Below, in pieces: positions 34,393-43,798 of a stretch of DNA of 64,000 nt. Source of the stretch: Phormidium tenue FACHB-1052 (GTDB lineage Bacteria; Cyanobacteriota; Cyanobacteriia; Phormidesmidales; Phormidesmidaceae); contig NZ_JACJQN010000019.1 in assembly GCF_014696675.1 (NCBI RefSeq), positions 1-64,000 on the forward strand, read 5' to 3'. Below the pieces are notes generated by a model. That model searched no databases. It saw only the letters and a list, made by a program, of their open reading frames with translations, and was not told where the DNA came from. Position numbers and translations under genes: made by a program. Positions within the stretch are counted from its first letter, which is position 1; each line of letters begins with the position of its first letter.

Positions 34393-34911
34393 CTACCCTG
34401 GCAAACGTTCGAGCAATCGTTGTAACCGAATTTTAGCCATCACATAGAGCGGAAATTGATAATGTTCGGCAATCAGCCAGCCCACTATGGCACCGTGGGC
34501 AGCCAACGTGCCGATCGCCCAAACCAGAGACCAGTTCACTCCCGGCGTAGCCTCTAGCGGCGGAAACACATAGCCCCCTAGGGCCACCAGACCCGCTGGC
34601 AGAATGACCAAGGCCAAGCCCACCAACCAGAGGATCAGAGTGATGTCTCCCCGGCTTTGGTAAAGTGGTTGCCAGCGCCAGCCCTGCCAGCGCCAACCCA
34701 TGGGCTGCACGCTATCGACCACATGCACCGTTTGCTGGTCGAGGTTGACTTCAAAAATGTGGCGGCAAAAGCTACAGGCGTAGGCATCCATTAGCGCCAT
34801 CGGTTGAATCTGCCCATGGCGACAGACCGGGCATTCGTAGGCGTTGTCGCCGTCAAGCTCCAGCGATCGCGGCGCGCCTTTTTGCCTAAACGATGTCTGA
34901 CTACCGCCCAT
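34393..34911 (-). CDS. Zinc-finger membrane protein, conserved hypothetical
   Basis: 172 residues from the ATG at 34911 (MGGSQTSFRQ); a TTG two codons upstream is in frame. A zinc ribbon is readable as CPVC (near residue 27) and CSFC (near 47), followed by a helix-rich segment with two or three transmembrane stretches (ITLILWLVGLALVILPAGLVALGGYV, LVWAIGTLAAHGAIVGWLIAEHY) and a basic end. The zinc ribbon faces the cytosol by the positive-inside rule. Function unknown. It converges with the SH3-like gene. Confidence 0.8.
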   Translation of the reverse strand: MGGSQTSFRQKGAPRSLELDGDNAYECPVCRHGQIQPMALMDAYACSFCRHIFEVNLDQQTVHVVDSVQPMGWRWQGWRWQPLYQSRGDITLILWLVGLALVILPAGLVALGGYVFPPLEATPGVNWSLVWAIGTLAAHGAIVGWLIAEHYQFPLYVMAKIRLQRLLERLPG

Positions 34912-35120
34912 GGGCAACCCCCCTAAGCCAACTGACTATCGCTAGGGTGACAGCACCGTCAACCGATCTGATTCGATCGGCGCGATCGGCTCCTAGCCAC
35001 CTGGCCACCCCTTCTATATATCAACCCTGAATCGAGTGAGCCGCCAAACTTAAGCAAAACTTTGCCTTGCCAGCATCAACAGCTAGGGCCGGGAAGCCAT
35101 TGTCGGGGGTGCCAAATAAA

Positions 35121-36080
35121 CTAAAGGGCACTCACCATGGGAGCCCCAACAGTACGAGTGTAGTCTCTACCGTCGTAGGTCAGCACAACCATGGGCTCTT
35201 GCCCAGACATATCTACCGACTTGAGTTTGATCCGGCCACCCGCCAGCATGTCGCCCTGGGCAACGCGACGGCTGACGGTGCTACCGGGTTCGGTGATAAT
35301 CACGCTGATGCCGCTGCCGACTTGAACTACGCCGCTAACCACAACCTGATCGACCAGGTTTTGAAAGGCTGGACTGCCGGTGGGTGCAACAGCAAGGTCT
35401 GTGGGAATAGGCGGCACGCTACCGGGCAGGAAGGGGGCTGGCAGGTTAGGCAAAGCTACCGTCTGGGTCGCCACTTGGGGCAGCGGCGGCAGGCTCTGGG
35501 TCGCCGACACGGGCACCGTTGGCAGTGCTTGACGAGAAGTCGCAGCAGGTGCTGGCGTCAACGCGGCGGCGGCCCTGCTAGGACGCGATACTTTGGGGCC
35601 TGGCAGCACCACCGAGGCAAACGGATCAGAACGACCAGCGGCGATCGCCTCTACCCGAGCCTGGGGAGAGGTCGAGCGCAGCAGGCTGGGGTCGGCCAAG
35701 CGTAGCGGTGTCGAGGCCGCATAGAAAGGCTTTGATTGAAAGGGAGTAGCGGCTTCACCAGTAGCGGGGGTCAGAGCACCATCGGTGGCTGGGTCAGAGA
35801 CGACCGCATCGTTGATTGGAGCGACCGCATCGACCTCGTTGCTGCGGGAGTCGGCTGTGGTGAGTCTGATGGTAGCCCCGGCTGCGATCGCCAGCAGCAA
35901 GCCCCCCGCGATCGCAGAGTACAGCTTTCGGTTGGCTAGGCCTTTTAGCTTGGGCTCTCTAGCTTGCCCCGGCTTGGCAGAGTAGGTCATCGCAGCATCT
36001 CCCCACAAAATCCCCCTAACCATAGCGAATTCTTCAGAAAGTGGCGCATTTTCGCTAGAGATTAAAGAGGCATTACTCAC
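35121..36080 (-). CDS. Conserved membrane-anchored protein, Pro/Ala-rich (possibly pilus or envelope related)
   Basis: 319 residues. A cytosolic basic N-terminus is followed by one membrane helix (LYSAIAGGLLLAIAAGATIRL, about 53-75), a long Ala/Pro/Ser/Val-rich linker, and a small C-terminal beta domain (LVDQVVVSGVVQVGSGISVIITEPGSTVSRRVAQGDMLAGGRIKLKSVDM). The end domain resembles the beta domain of PilP-like proteins, which sit in the periplasm, but this is only a resemblance. Codon use matches neighbours. Upstream, the N-terminus could instead start at M20 or M31. Confidence 0.75.
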   Translation of the reverse strand: MSNASLISSENAPLSEEFAMVRGILWGDAAMTYSAKPGQAREPKLKGLANRKLYSAIAGGLLLAIAAGATIRLTTADSRSNEVDAVAPINDAVVSDPATDGALTPATGEAATPFQSKPFYAASTPLRLADPSLLRSTSPQARVEAIAAGRSDPFASVVLPGPKVSRPSRAAAALTPAPAATSRQALPTVPVSATQSLPPLPQVATQTVALPNLPAPFLPGSVPPIPTDLAVAPTGSPAFQNLVDQVVVSGVVQVGSGISVIITEPGSTVSRRVAQGDMLAGGRIKLKSVDMSGQEPMVVLTYDGRDYTRTVGAPMVSAL

Positions 36081-36124
36081 CTGTGATTCCCGCAGGTGAG
36101 CAACGCCATTTCATTTAATTAAAT

Positions 36125-36430
36125 TTAGACAGTAGAAGGTTCTATAACATCGTCAAGGGTTCTCTGCCGCCGCTGGTGTTTAGCCTGCAACTGCAACAGT
36201 AGAGCCTCAGCCTCGGCCTGCAAGTGCAGCAGCTCCACCTGTTGATTGGGGTGGTAGGGAGCTTGACGCACCTCGAGCCAGCAAATTTTATCGGCAGTGG
36301 CGGGGGCTGTTTCACGGGCCATTGGGACTACAGCCGCCAGAGCTTGATGGGTGGCTGCCGCTGGTTGCAGGGCCGATTCATTGGTTAGAGCCGTTGCCTG
36401 AACGTTAGCGCGGTCTACGGAGGCGTTCAT
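36125..36430 (-). CDS. Small hypothetical protein
   Basis: A 101-residue open frame with no recognisable family. It is Ala- and Gln-rich: N-terminal half low in complexity, C-terminal half predicted to be a coiled-coil-like helix (NQQVELLHLQAEAEALLLQLQAKHQRRQRTLDDV). It lies just upstream of the membrane-anchored gene in the same direction, 44 bases from it, so they may be cotranscribed. Short and unmatched, so a spurious frame cannot be excluded. Confidence 0.6.
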   Translation of the reverse strand: MNASVDRANVQATALTNESALQPAAATHQALAAVVPMARETAPATADKICWLEVRQAPYHPNQQVELLHLQAEAEALLLQLQAKHQRRQRTLDDVIEPSTV

Positions 36431-36720
36431 GGGCGAAGTTGGGTAGAGAATTGTACTCAGTCAGAAAGTTAAGACATTTTAACCATCCTGTCTAGCAACT
36501 AATCTTAAACCAGGCGATCGCAAACAGCGGAGCCAGCTTGGAGCAGTTTGCCAACTGGGAGATCCTCCCTGGGACAGAAATCTTAACCTCGTCGGCGCTA
36601 AAAGCACGGCTCTTGATCGGTTGAGGTCAAGGCTCACGGTAAACTAGGAAACAAAGGCTGAGCCTTGGGCCAGGTCTCGCTCCATCGTTTTTAGCCTTCC
36701 ATCCTACCTGTCAACCTACC

Positions 36721-37833
36721 GTGACCCTAAGCGTAAACCCTGCCGCCACCGCCGTTTCCCGCTCTCTCGTCGCCGGGCTCCAGCCCTGGCCAGGGCTGAT
36801 TGAAGCCTATCGAAGCTATCTGCCCGTCTCCGATCAGACTCCGGTAGTGACCCTGTGTGAGGGCAACACCCCGCTGATTCCCATGCCCGTTCTGGCCCAG
36901 CACATCGGCAAAGACGTCAAGGTGTGGGTCAAGTACGACGGCCTCAACCCCACCGGCAGCTTCAAAGACCGGGGCATGACCATGGCCATCTCCAAGGCCA
37001 AAGAAGCCGGGGCCGAAGCGGTGATTTGCGCCAGCACGGGCAACACCTCTGCCGCTGCCGCCGCCTACGCCCGCCGAGGCGGCATGCGCGCCTTTGTGTT
37101 GATTCCCGATGGCTATGTGGCCTTGGGCAAGCTGGCCCAGGCATTGCTCTACGGGGCCGAAGTGCTGGCCATCAACGGCAATTTTGACGATGCACTCGCC
37201 ATGGTGCAGGAATTGGCGAAAGATTACCCCATCACCTTGGTTAACTCAGTCAACCCCTACCGCCTAGAGGGGCAGAAAACTGGAGCCTTTGAAATTGTTG
37301 ATGCCATGGGCGATGCCCCCGACTGGCTGTGCATTCCAGTGGGCAACGCGGGCAATATTACCGCTTACTGGATGGGGTTCTGTGAGTACCATCAGCAGCG
37401 CAAATGCAGCCGCCTACCCCGCATGATGGGCTTTCAGGCCGCTGGGGCCGCCCCCTTAGTCAATGGTCACGTGGTGCGCGACCCGCAAACCCTCGCCACC
37501 GCCATTCGCATTGGCAACCCCGCTAGCTGGACTAAGGCCGAAGCCGTGCGCGACGCCAGCCAGGGTGAGTTTAACGCTGTCACCGATGCAGAAATTTTGG
37601 ACGCCTATCGCCTACTGGCTCTGGAGGGGGTGTTCTGTGAACCCGCTAGCGCCGCTTCGGTAGCCGGGTTGCTGAAAGTCAAAGACCAGGTGCCCGCTGG
37701 CATCAATATTGTCTGTGTGCTGACCGGCAACGGCTTGAAAGACCCTGACACTGCGATCGCCCACAGCAACAACCAGGTCAAAGGGGGGCTGAACCCAGAC
37801 CCTGATATCCTAGCCAAGGCCATGGGCTTTTAA
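36721..37833 (+). CDS. thrC: Threonine synthase
   Basis: PLP enzyme converting O-phosphohomoserine to threonine and phosphate, the last step of threonine synthesis. 370 residues, fold-type II. The PLP lysine is K82 in [10 protein letters not shown]; the phosphate-binding [10 protein letters not shown] and [15 protein letters not shown] loops and [14 protein letters not shown] are typical. The short (about 370) form matches the cyanobacterial/Gram-positive type, unlike the long E. coli type. The start is a GTG at 36721. A strong terminator follows at 37942. Confidence 0.97.
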   Translation: MTLSVNPAATAVSRSLVAGLQPWPGLIEAYRSYLPVSDQTPVVTLCEGNTPLIPMPVLAQHIGKDVKVWVKYDGLNPTGSFKDRGMTMAISKAKEAGAEAVICASTGNTSAAAAAYARRGGMRAFVLIPDGYVALGKLAQALLYGAEVLAINGNFDDALAMVQELAKDYPITLVNSVNPYRLEGQKTGAFEIVDAMGDAPDWLCIPVGNAGNITAYWMGFCEYHQQRKCSRLPRMMGFQAAGAAPLVNGHVVRDPQTLATAIRIGNPASWTKAEAVRDASQGEFNAVTDAEILDAYRLLALEGVFCEPASAASVAGLLKVKDQVPAGINIVCVLTGNGLKDPDTAIAHSNNQVKGGLNPDPDILAKAMGF

Positions 37834-37941
37834 CGCTAGCTGATTTTGCTACTGTCCGAAATCGGTAATCGTGCTGCTGTAGTCAACATCTGGAGAATGT
37901 GAACCGCGTTCAACGTCCTTCCAGAGCAACAACGACCTGTG

Positions 37942-37970
37942 TGCCTCGGCCTAGCGCCGAGGCATTTTTT
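37942..37970 (+). terminator. Rho-independent terminator of thrC
   Basis: TGCCTCGGC (37942-37950) and GCCGAGGCA (37956-37964) form a 9-bp GC-rich stem with a 5-base loop, followed by TTTTTT (37965-37970). A textbook intrinsic terminator in the thrC direction. Confidence 0.95.
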
Positions 37971-37988
37971 GTGGCGGTGGGCACCGAG

Positions 37989-38942
37989 CTACCGGCTCCC
38001 TGGGGCTAGATCAGAGGCAGGCTGGGCCGCATGGGACTGGAGCCAAACCGCCTTAAGCCGCTCCAAAAAGGCATAGACCGGCGGGGTCAAGAGCGCATCC
38101 CGCAGCACAATTACCCCAATCACACGCTCTAGGGGCTGGGGCAACTCCGCTACCCGTAACCCCGCAGGGATAGGCTCTGCTGCCAAGGATGCCATGATGG
38201 TAGCCCCCAACCCCCGCTCTACCATGCTGAGAATAGTGGAGTCCTCACGGACGACGTAGGCGGGCTGCAACTGCTGATCCCAGCCGTGCAGCAGGCGATC
38301 GAGGTACTGGCGATCGCCGTCATCATTGGGAGTCAAAATCAGCGGATAAGCCGCCAAGTCTTGCCAGGTGAAGGGCTGGGGAAGGGGGGCGTGGGGTGGG
38401 GAGCTCGGCGGCAAGATGATGATGTAGCGATCGCGCAGCAGTTCCCACTGCTCAAACTCATCGCGGCTGGGCAAATAGGTAAACCCCACATCGGCCCGCC
38501 CCTGGCGCAGATCGCTTTCCACCATTTCATAGTGGGATTTCTCATCGATGGCAATCACTACCTCAGGGTACTGCTGTCGAAACTGGCGAATCACCTCCGG
38601 TAGAATGTGGGTCGCCACGCTGCGAAAGGCCGCAATCCGCACTTCGCCGGTTTGCAGCCCCTTGGCTTCGTCAGCTCGACGGCAAAGAGCGTAGAGCGAT
38701 CGCAACACCTGCCGGGCTTCCTCAGTGATTTGTTCACCCACCGGCGTCAGCACTGCTCCCTGGCGGCCCCGGTTGAGCAATGACACCCCCAGTTCTTCTT
38801 CCAGAGTGGCGATGGCGTGGCTCACTGCCGATTGGGAAAGCTCCATGTGCAGGGCAGCATCGCTAAACGAACCCCGGTCGGCAATAGCCACGAGCGCTCG
38901 CAGTTGGGAGAGCTTCAGGCGATGGGGGTCAGCTTTAGCCAT
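37989..38942 (-). CDS. LysR-type transcriptional regulator
   Basis: 317 residues: winged helix-turn-helix at about 9-68 (LSQLRALVAIADRGSFSDAALHMELSQSAVSHAIATLEEELG) then two alpha/beta effector-binding subdomains. Typical LTTR homotetramer, controlling an adjacent or divergent gene in response to a small ligand. The divergent gene across 413 bases is the DUF4114/PEP-CTERM protein; thrC converges with it. It is not obviously RbcR, NdhR or NtcB by sequence, so the regulon is unknown. Confidence 0.92.
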   Translation of the reverse strand: MAKADPHRLKLSQLRALVAIADRGSFSDAALHMELSQSAVSHAIATLEEELGVSLLNRGRQGAVLTPVGEQITEEARQVLRSLYALCRRADEAKGLQTGEVRIAAFRSVATHILPEVIRQFRQQYPEVVIAIDEKSHYEMVESDLRQGRADVGFTYLPSRDEFEQWELLRDRYIIILPPSSPPHAPLPQPFTWQDLAAYPLILTPNDDGDRQYLDRLLHGWDQQLQPAYVVREDSTILSMVERGLGATIMASLAAEPIPAGLRVAELPQPLERVIGVIVLRDALLTPPVYAFLERLKAVWLQSHAAQPASDLAPGSR

Positions 38943-39355
38943 TGTGCTGTCCTACTCGACGTGGATAAGCTAGACACTAACCCTTGCTTGCCACTCAGCG
39001 AAAGAGACCCCTCGCAATTTCTGCGGTTCTCTAGATTTCTGCCCAGCCCTTACGGTGTGTTGGCCACCCCCGCATCAGTTTTAGAGACCCTAGCAGGACG
39101 GGATATGCCTCAGTATTTTTGGCAATATTTTTTACCTAGACAGGGTAAGTTTACTGAAGTTTTATCCATCTACCCGGGTATCTACTCAGGCTCTCGCCGC
39201 AGCGGTCAATTAGATTAGACACGGGCCACACCAGTTCGACTCGCCCTGGAACAGATCCACTCGCTACTGCGACGCGGCCTGCTCCTCCCAAGGCCCTCCC
39301 CATGGGGTAGGTGTCCTATGTAACCCGATTGAACCTCTTAGCCAGGTACCAGGAG
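38943..39355. other. Divergent promoter region, no gene
   Basis: About 413 bases between the LysR gene and the PEP-CTERM gene. AT-rich in the middle (TATTTTTGGCAATATTTTTTACC, in two short runs near 39113-39138), which suits promoters, and a possible LysR binding area is expected here, but I cannot point to a clear T-N11-A site. No coding frame is convincing. Confidence 0.45.
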
Positions 39356-40162
39356 ATGTTGATCAACCGTCACCCTTTAAAAGCCGGACTTGCCGCTGCC
39401 GTCATAGCTGTTGGCCTTGGAGCTGCGGCACCAGTCCAGGCCCAAATGTCCGCTGCTAGCCTCACCCCCAATCAGTTTTCCACTGACCTCGGGTTTGACA
39501 ACCTCAACAGCCTTAATATCACCAAGCCTTCTACCAGCCTAGAGGAGCTTAAAAAACTCATCAACAACGAGGCCAACGCCCTATCCCAGGGATTTTTGGC
39601 CCAGTACGAACTCGATACCAGCAAGCTGTTTTGGAATGGCGTTGACCCGGTTGAGGTCTACTTCATCAATGAAGGGGCAGGGTATCGCAACCAGCTCTTC
39701 TACACTGCTTCTGATGCCAACGGCGGTTTGACCAGCGGTGGCAAAATCTTCGACGATATTTCGTCTCGCGATAGCAAGCTCAGCGAGAGCAACGGCCCCC
39801 TCGCCCTAGGGCAGGGCGTTAGCCTCGGGGCGTTCGTCGGTGCCACTCAGCTCGATTTTATGATTAAGTCGAACGGCAAAAACGGCGGCAACACGATGCT
39901 AGGCACCGACGCTGCGGCCAACCCCAACGGACTACAGCACGTAGTGGCCTTCCAGCACCAAGACTGGATCATCCTAGGCTTTGAGGATATTGTCGGCGGC
40001 GGCGATCGCGACTACAACGACGTGATCTTTGCCGTGCGCGGCATTCAGCACGGCGCACCCCCCGCTGAAGATGTGCCTGAACCCTCGGCTTTGCTCGGCA
40101 TAGCAGCCCTGGGCATCGGTGGGTTTACCACCCTGCGCCGCCGTAAGGCCACCGCCGCGTAG
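39356..40162 (+). CDS. DUF4114 domain protein with PEP-CTERM sorting signal
   Basis: 268 residues from the ATG at 39356 (a GTG at 39311 would add 15). A signal peptide (INRHPLKAGLAAAVIAVGLGAAAPVQAQ), then a DUF4114-like domain (VEVYFINEGAGYRNQLFYTA; WIILGFEDIVGGGDRDYNDVIFAVRG, a Ca-binding-like segment), and a C-terminal VPEPSALLGIAALGIGGFTTLRRRK: the VPEP motif, a helix and an Arg-rich tail of the PEP-CTERM system. Exosortase would remove the tail and anchor or release it to the outside. The Asp-rich loop suggests Ca2+ binding. A terminator follows directly. Confidence 0.92.
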   Translation: MLINRHPLKAGLAAAVIAVGLGAAAPVQAQMSAASLTPNQFSTDLGFDNLNSLNITKPSTSLEELKKLINNEANALSQGFLAQYELDTSKLFWNGVDPVEVYFINEGAGYRNQLFYTASDANGGLTSGGKIFDDISSRDSKLSESNGPLALGQGVSLGAFVGATQLDFMIKSNGKNGGNTMLGTDAAANPNGLQHVVAFQHQDWIILGFEDIVGGGDRDYNDVIFAVRGIQHGAPPAEDVPEPSALLGIAALGIGGFTTLRRRKATAA

Positions 40163-40224
40163 TTTGGCTGGCCTCGGCGAATAGAACCGCCGGATAGTTT
40201 TTGGATATGCACCCTGATGGTAAT

Positions 40225-40258
40225 CGGGAGGTGAGATGTCTCACCTCCCGTTTTTTTT
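40225..40258 (+). terminator. Rho-independent terminator of the PEP-CTERM gene
   Basis: CGGGAGGTGAGA (40225-40236) and TCTCACCTCCCG (40239-40250) form a 12-bp stem with almost no loop, followed by eight T (40251-40258). The T-run touches the stop of the convergent HAD gene. Confidence 0.95.
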
Positions 40259-41069
40259 AGCGCTCTAGTGCATGAATAACGCCAGCCGTTAGCTCTGTTA
40301 TGCCGCTTACAACTTCGTTAGCCCCAGCCTTTTTGAGGGCATCGCGGTAGGCATCACGGTAGGCGACTATCCCTGCCACCACGTGGGGCGGTAGAATGCC
40401 CACCCCTAGCCATCGCCGCTGGGGGTAGTTGGCCTGGGCCTGCACAACGGTCTGCATATCGGCGACGGTATCGCCAGCGTAGATCACCGGCAGGTCAGCG
40501 GGGAGACTGTGTTGAGCCGTTAGCTGCTCCACCACTGCTAGCAGCCCGGTAGGGTCAGGTTTACCGGGAGCATCTTCCATGGCTACGAGCACCGGATTGC
40601 TCAGCCCCAGTCGCCGCTCCAGCACAAAGCGAGCCGACCCTTGGGTAGCCCCGCTAAAGAATCCCCAGGGAATGCGATCGCGCGTCAGCCCTTCAAAGTA
40701 AGCTGCATCCACCAGCAGAGGCTCCTGGGTAATGTAGCCTGTCCATTGGTTAGGGTCTTCGAGGTCAGGCCCCCGGTAGCGACCCTGAAAGAACTCGACG
40801 ATCTGGTCGTAGTTGAGGGCGATCGCATCCCGACTTTTCCCCTGGGCCTCAAAATAGCGATAGACCAGTTCCTGGGAGCCTTCCCAGTCGTTATTCCACT
40901 GTCCCTCGCCTTTTAATTCGTCAATTTCCTCCGACGTGGGCCGATATTGACCACCGGTAAACTCTTCCACAGTATCGGCCAGGGCGCGGCGATAAGAATT
41001 GCCTACATCCCGCAGTACGCCGTCAATATCAAACACTGCGATCGCCCGAGGGGCAGCCAAAGAGGTCAT
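40257..41069 (-). CDS. HAD-superfamily hydrolase (TIGR01548-type)
   Basis: 270 residues. HAD motif I is DIDGV at about residues 14-18 (VFDIDGVLRDVG); motif II lies in FFSGATQGSARFVLERRLGL (S/T near 138); motif III/IV is KPDPTGLL with VIYAGDTVADM. The N-terminal part carries the extra helical cap (ELKGEGQWNNDWEGSQELVYRYFEAQG) characteristic of the TIGR01548 cyanobacterial group. It is a probable phosphatase or phosphonatase of unknown substrate; cytosolic. It converges with the PEP-CTERM gene and is divergent from the PSRP-3 gene. Confidence 0.85.
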   Translation of the reverse strand: MTSLAAPRAIAVFDIDGVLRDVGNSYRRALADTVEEFTGGQYRPTSEEIDELKGEGQWNNDWEGSQELVYRYFEAQGKSRDAIALNYDQIVEFFQGRYRGPDLEDPNQWTGYITQEPLLVDAAYFEGLTRDRIPWGFFSGATQGSARFVLERRLGLSNPVLVAMEDAPGKPDPTGLLAVVEQLTAQHSLPADLPVIYAGDTVADMQTVVQAQANYPQRRWLGVGILPPHVVAGIVAYRDAYRDALKKAGANEVVSGITELTAGVIHALER

Positions 41070-41155
41070 AGAATGCAGACTTAGGGTAGAGAGCAGGGAA
41101 GCAAGGTGATAGAATTATAGACTGTAGTATTTTTGGAATTGCAGCGGAGGTTTAC

Positions 41156-41455
41156 TTGTCCAGATTTGTCCTAAAAGTACTCTGGCTAGAAGGCGACGTT
41201 GCGCTGGCGGTTGATCAGGTGGTAGGTAAGGGCACTAGCCCGCTCACCTCTTATTTCTTCTGGCCCCGTAACGATGCCTGGGAACAAATGAAAACAGAGC
41301 TTGAGAGCAAGCCCTGGATTGAAGAAGAGGAGCGGGTTGAAATTCTCAACCAGGCTACCGAGATTATTAACTACTGGCAGGAAGAAGGTAAGGGCAAACC
41401 CCTAACCGAGGCTCAGGATCGTTTCCCCGAAATTACCTTTACCGGTAGTTCGTGA
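41156..41455 (+). CDS. ycf65: Ribosomal protein PSRP-3 (Ycf65-like)
   Basis: 99-residue cyanobacterial/plastid-specific small-subunit protein (PSRP-3, cS23), recognised from [41 protein letters not shown] and [22 protein letters not shown]. It binds the 30S subunit; the precise role is unclear. The start is a TTG at 41156 with a good GGAGG five bases upstream, so a rare start codon is used. Convergent with atpC across a strong bidirectional terminator. Confidence 0.93.
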   Translation: MSRFVLKVLWLEGDVALAVDQVVGKGTSPLTSYFFWPRNDAWEQMKTELESKPWIEEEERVEILNQATEIINYWQEEGKGKPLTEAQDRFPEITFTGSS

Positions 41456-41550
41456 TGGTTAGATCTAGCATTTAACTAAGCATTAAAGCTTGGCTAAGAG
41501 CTTCGGTTTAGAACATCCCTCGCTGCTAAACCTCCAATTAGATGAACTCA

Positions 41551-41590
41551 TTCAAAAGCCCACCGATTAAACAGTCGGTGGGCTTTTGAA
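41551..41590. terminator. Bidirectional terminator between ycf65 and atpC
   Basis: TTCAAAAGCCCACCGA (41551-41566) pairs perfectly with TCGGTGGGCTTTTGAA (41575-41590): 16-bp stem, 8-base loop, with A and T runs at the two edges, so it works in both directions. Confidence 0.93.
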
Positions 41591-41611
41591 TACTTGGTCA
41601 TTGCCAGCAGG

Positions 41612-42019
41612 CTACTTGAGACCGCCAGCCGCCTGAAGCTTGGCTCTGGCACGCTTGAGACCTTGACGGGCCTGCATCGTAGCCGACTTGTCTTCTGAAT
41701 CAACCTCGCTCAGGCGAGCTTCGGCTTCCTGATAAGCAGTCTGGGCTTGGGCGAGATCGATCGCATCGCCCCGCTCGGCACCGTTGACCAGAATAATGAC
41801 TTCGTTGCTGTCAACTTCAGCAAAACCACCCATCAGTGCGATGGGCACCCACTCTTTGTCAGCTCTCACCCGCATCACCCCGATATCGAGGGCGGTGAGG
41901 AGAGGAGCGTGGCCAGCCAAGATGCCTAGCTGACCAGTGGTGCTGGGCAAAATGACCTCTTCTGCCTCAGAGTCCCAGACGGTTTTGTCTGGGGCAATTA
42001 CACGAACGGTTAATGCCAT
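41612..42019 (-). CDS. atpC: F-type ATP synthase subunit epsilon
   Basis: 135 residues: N-terminal beta sandwich ([41 protein letters not shown]) and C-terminal helical hairpin ([40 protein letters not shown]). Part of the rotor stalk of the thylakoid F1 sector; it regulates ATP hydrolysis. Second gene of atpB-atpC, 71 bases after atpB, the common cyanobacterial pair separate from the main atp cluster. Confidence 0.98.
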   Translation of the reverse strand: MALTVRVIAPDKTVWDSEAEEVILPSTTGQLGILAGHAPLLTALDIGVMRVRADKEWVPIALMGGFAEVDSNEVIILVNGAERGDAIDLAQAQTAYQEAEARLSEVDSEDKSATMQARQGLKRARAKLQAAGGLK

Positions 42020-42090
42020 AGCAAGAATGCAATAGGGATTATGACAGGATGTCGGGGGCCAGAACTATTTCAAGCCCCCAACAGCAGAAG

Positions 42091-43566
<1,476 letters not shown>

Positions 43567-43798
43567 TCAGCTGTCTCGGTCGCTTTTAATTTACTGTTAC
43601 ATTCTAAAGCGCCATCATTCAGAGTATCACTAGAGCGTTACCGCCACGACGATCGCGCCGACTTTATCTGAACCTCGGTTTGTTAGGGTAAAGGCATTCC
43701 TAGGTTTCGATGATCGGTATAGCGCTGCGCCTTAACCAAACCATTAGGTTGCATCGCTAAAATGCCCTGACAACACAATTGGGGGGTTAAGGAAAGCC

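Noticed and set aside
35067-35705. Long plus-strand open frame overlapping the membrane-anchored gene
   Set aside because: Composition (Gln, His and Arg rich) is that of an antisense shadow; the minus-strand frame has normal protein-like composition.
43730-43792. Possible Pho box upstream of ppk1 (CTTAACCA near 43731 and an inverted GGTTAAGG near 43785)
   Set aside because: Only single imperfect half-sites in opposite orientation, not the tandem repeats expected of a Pho box.
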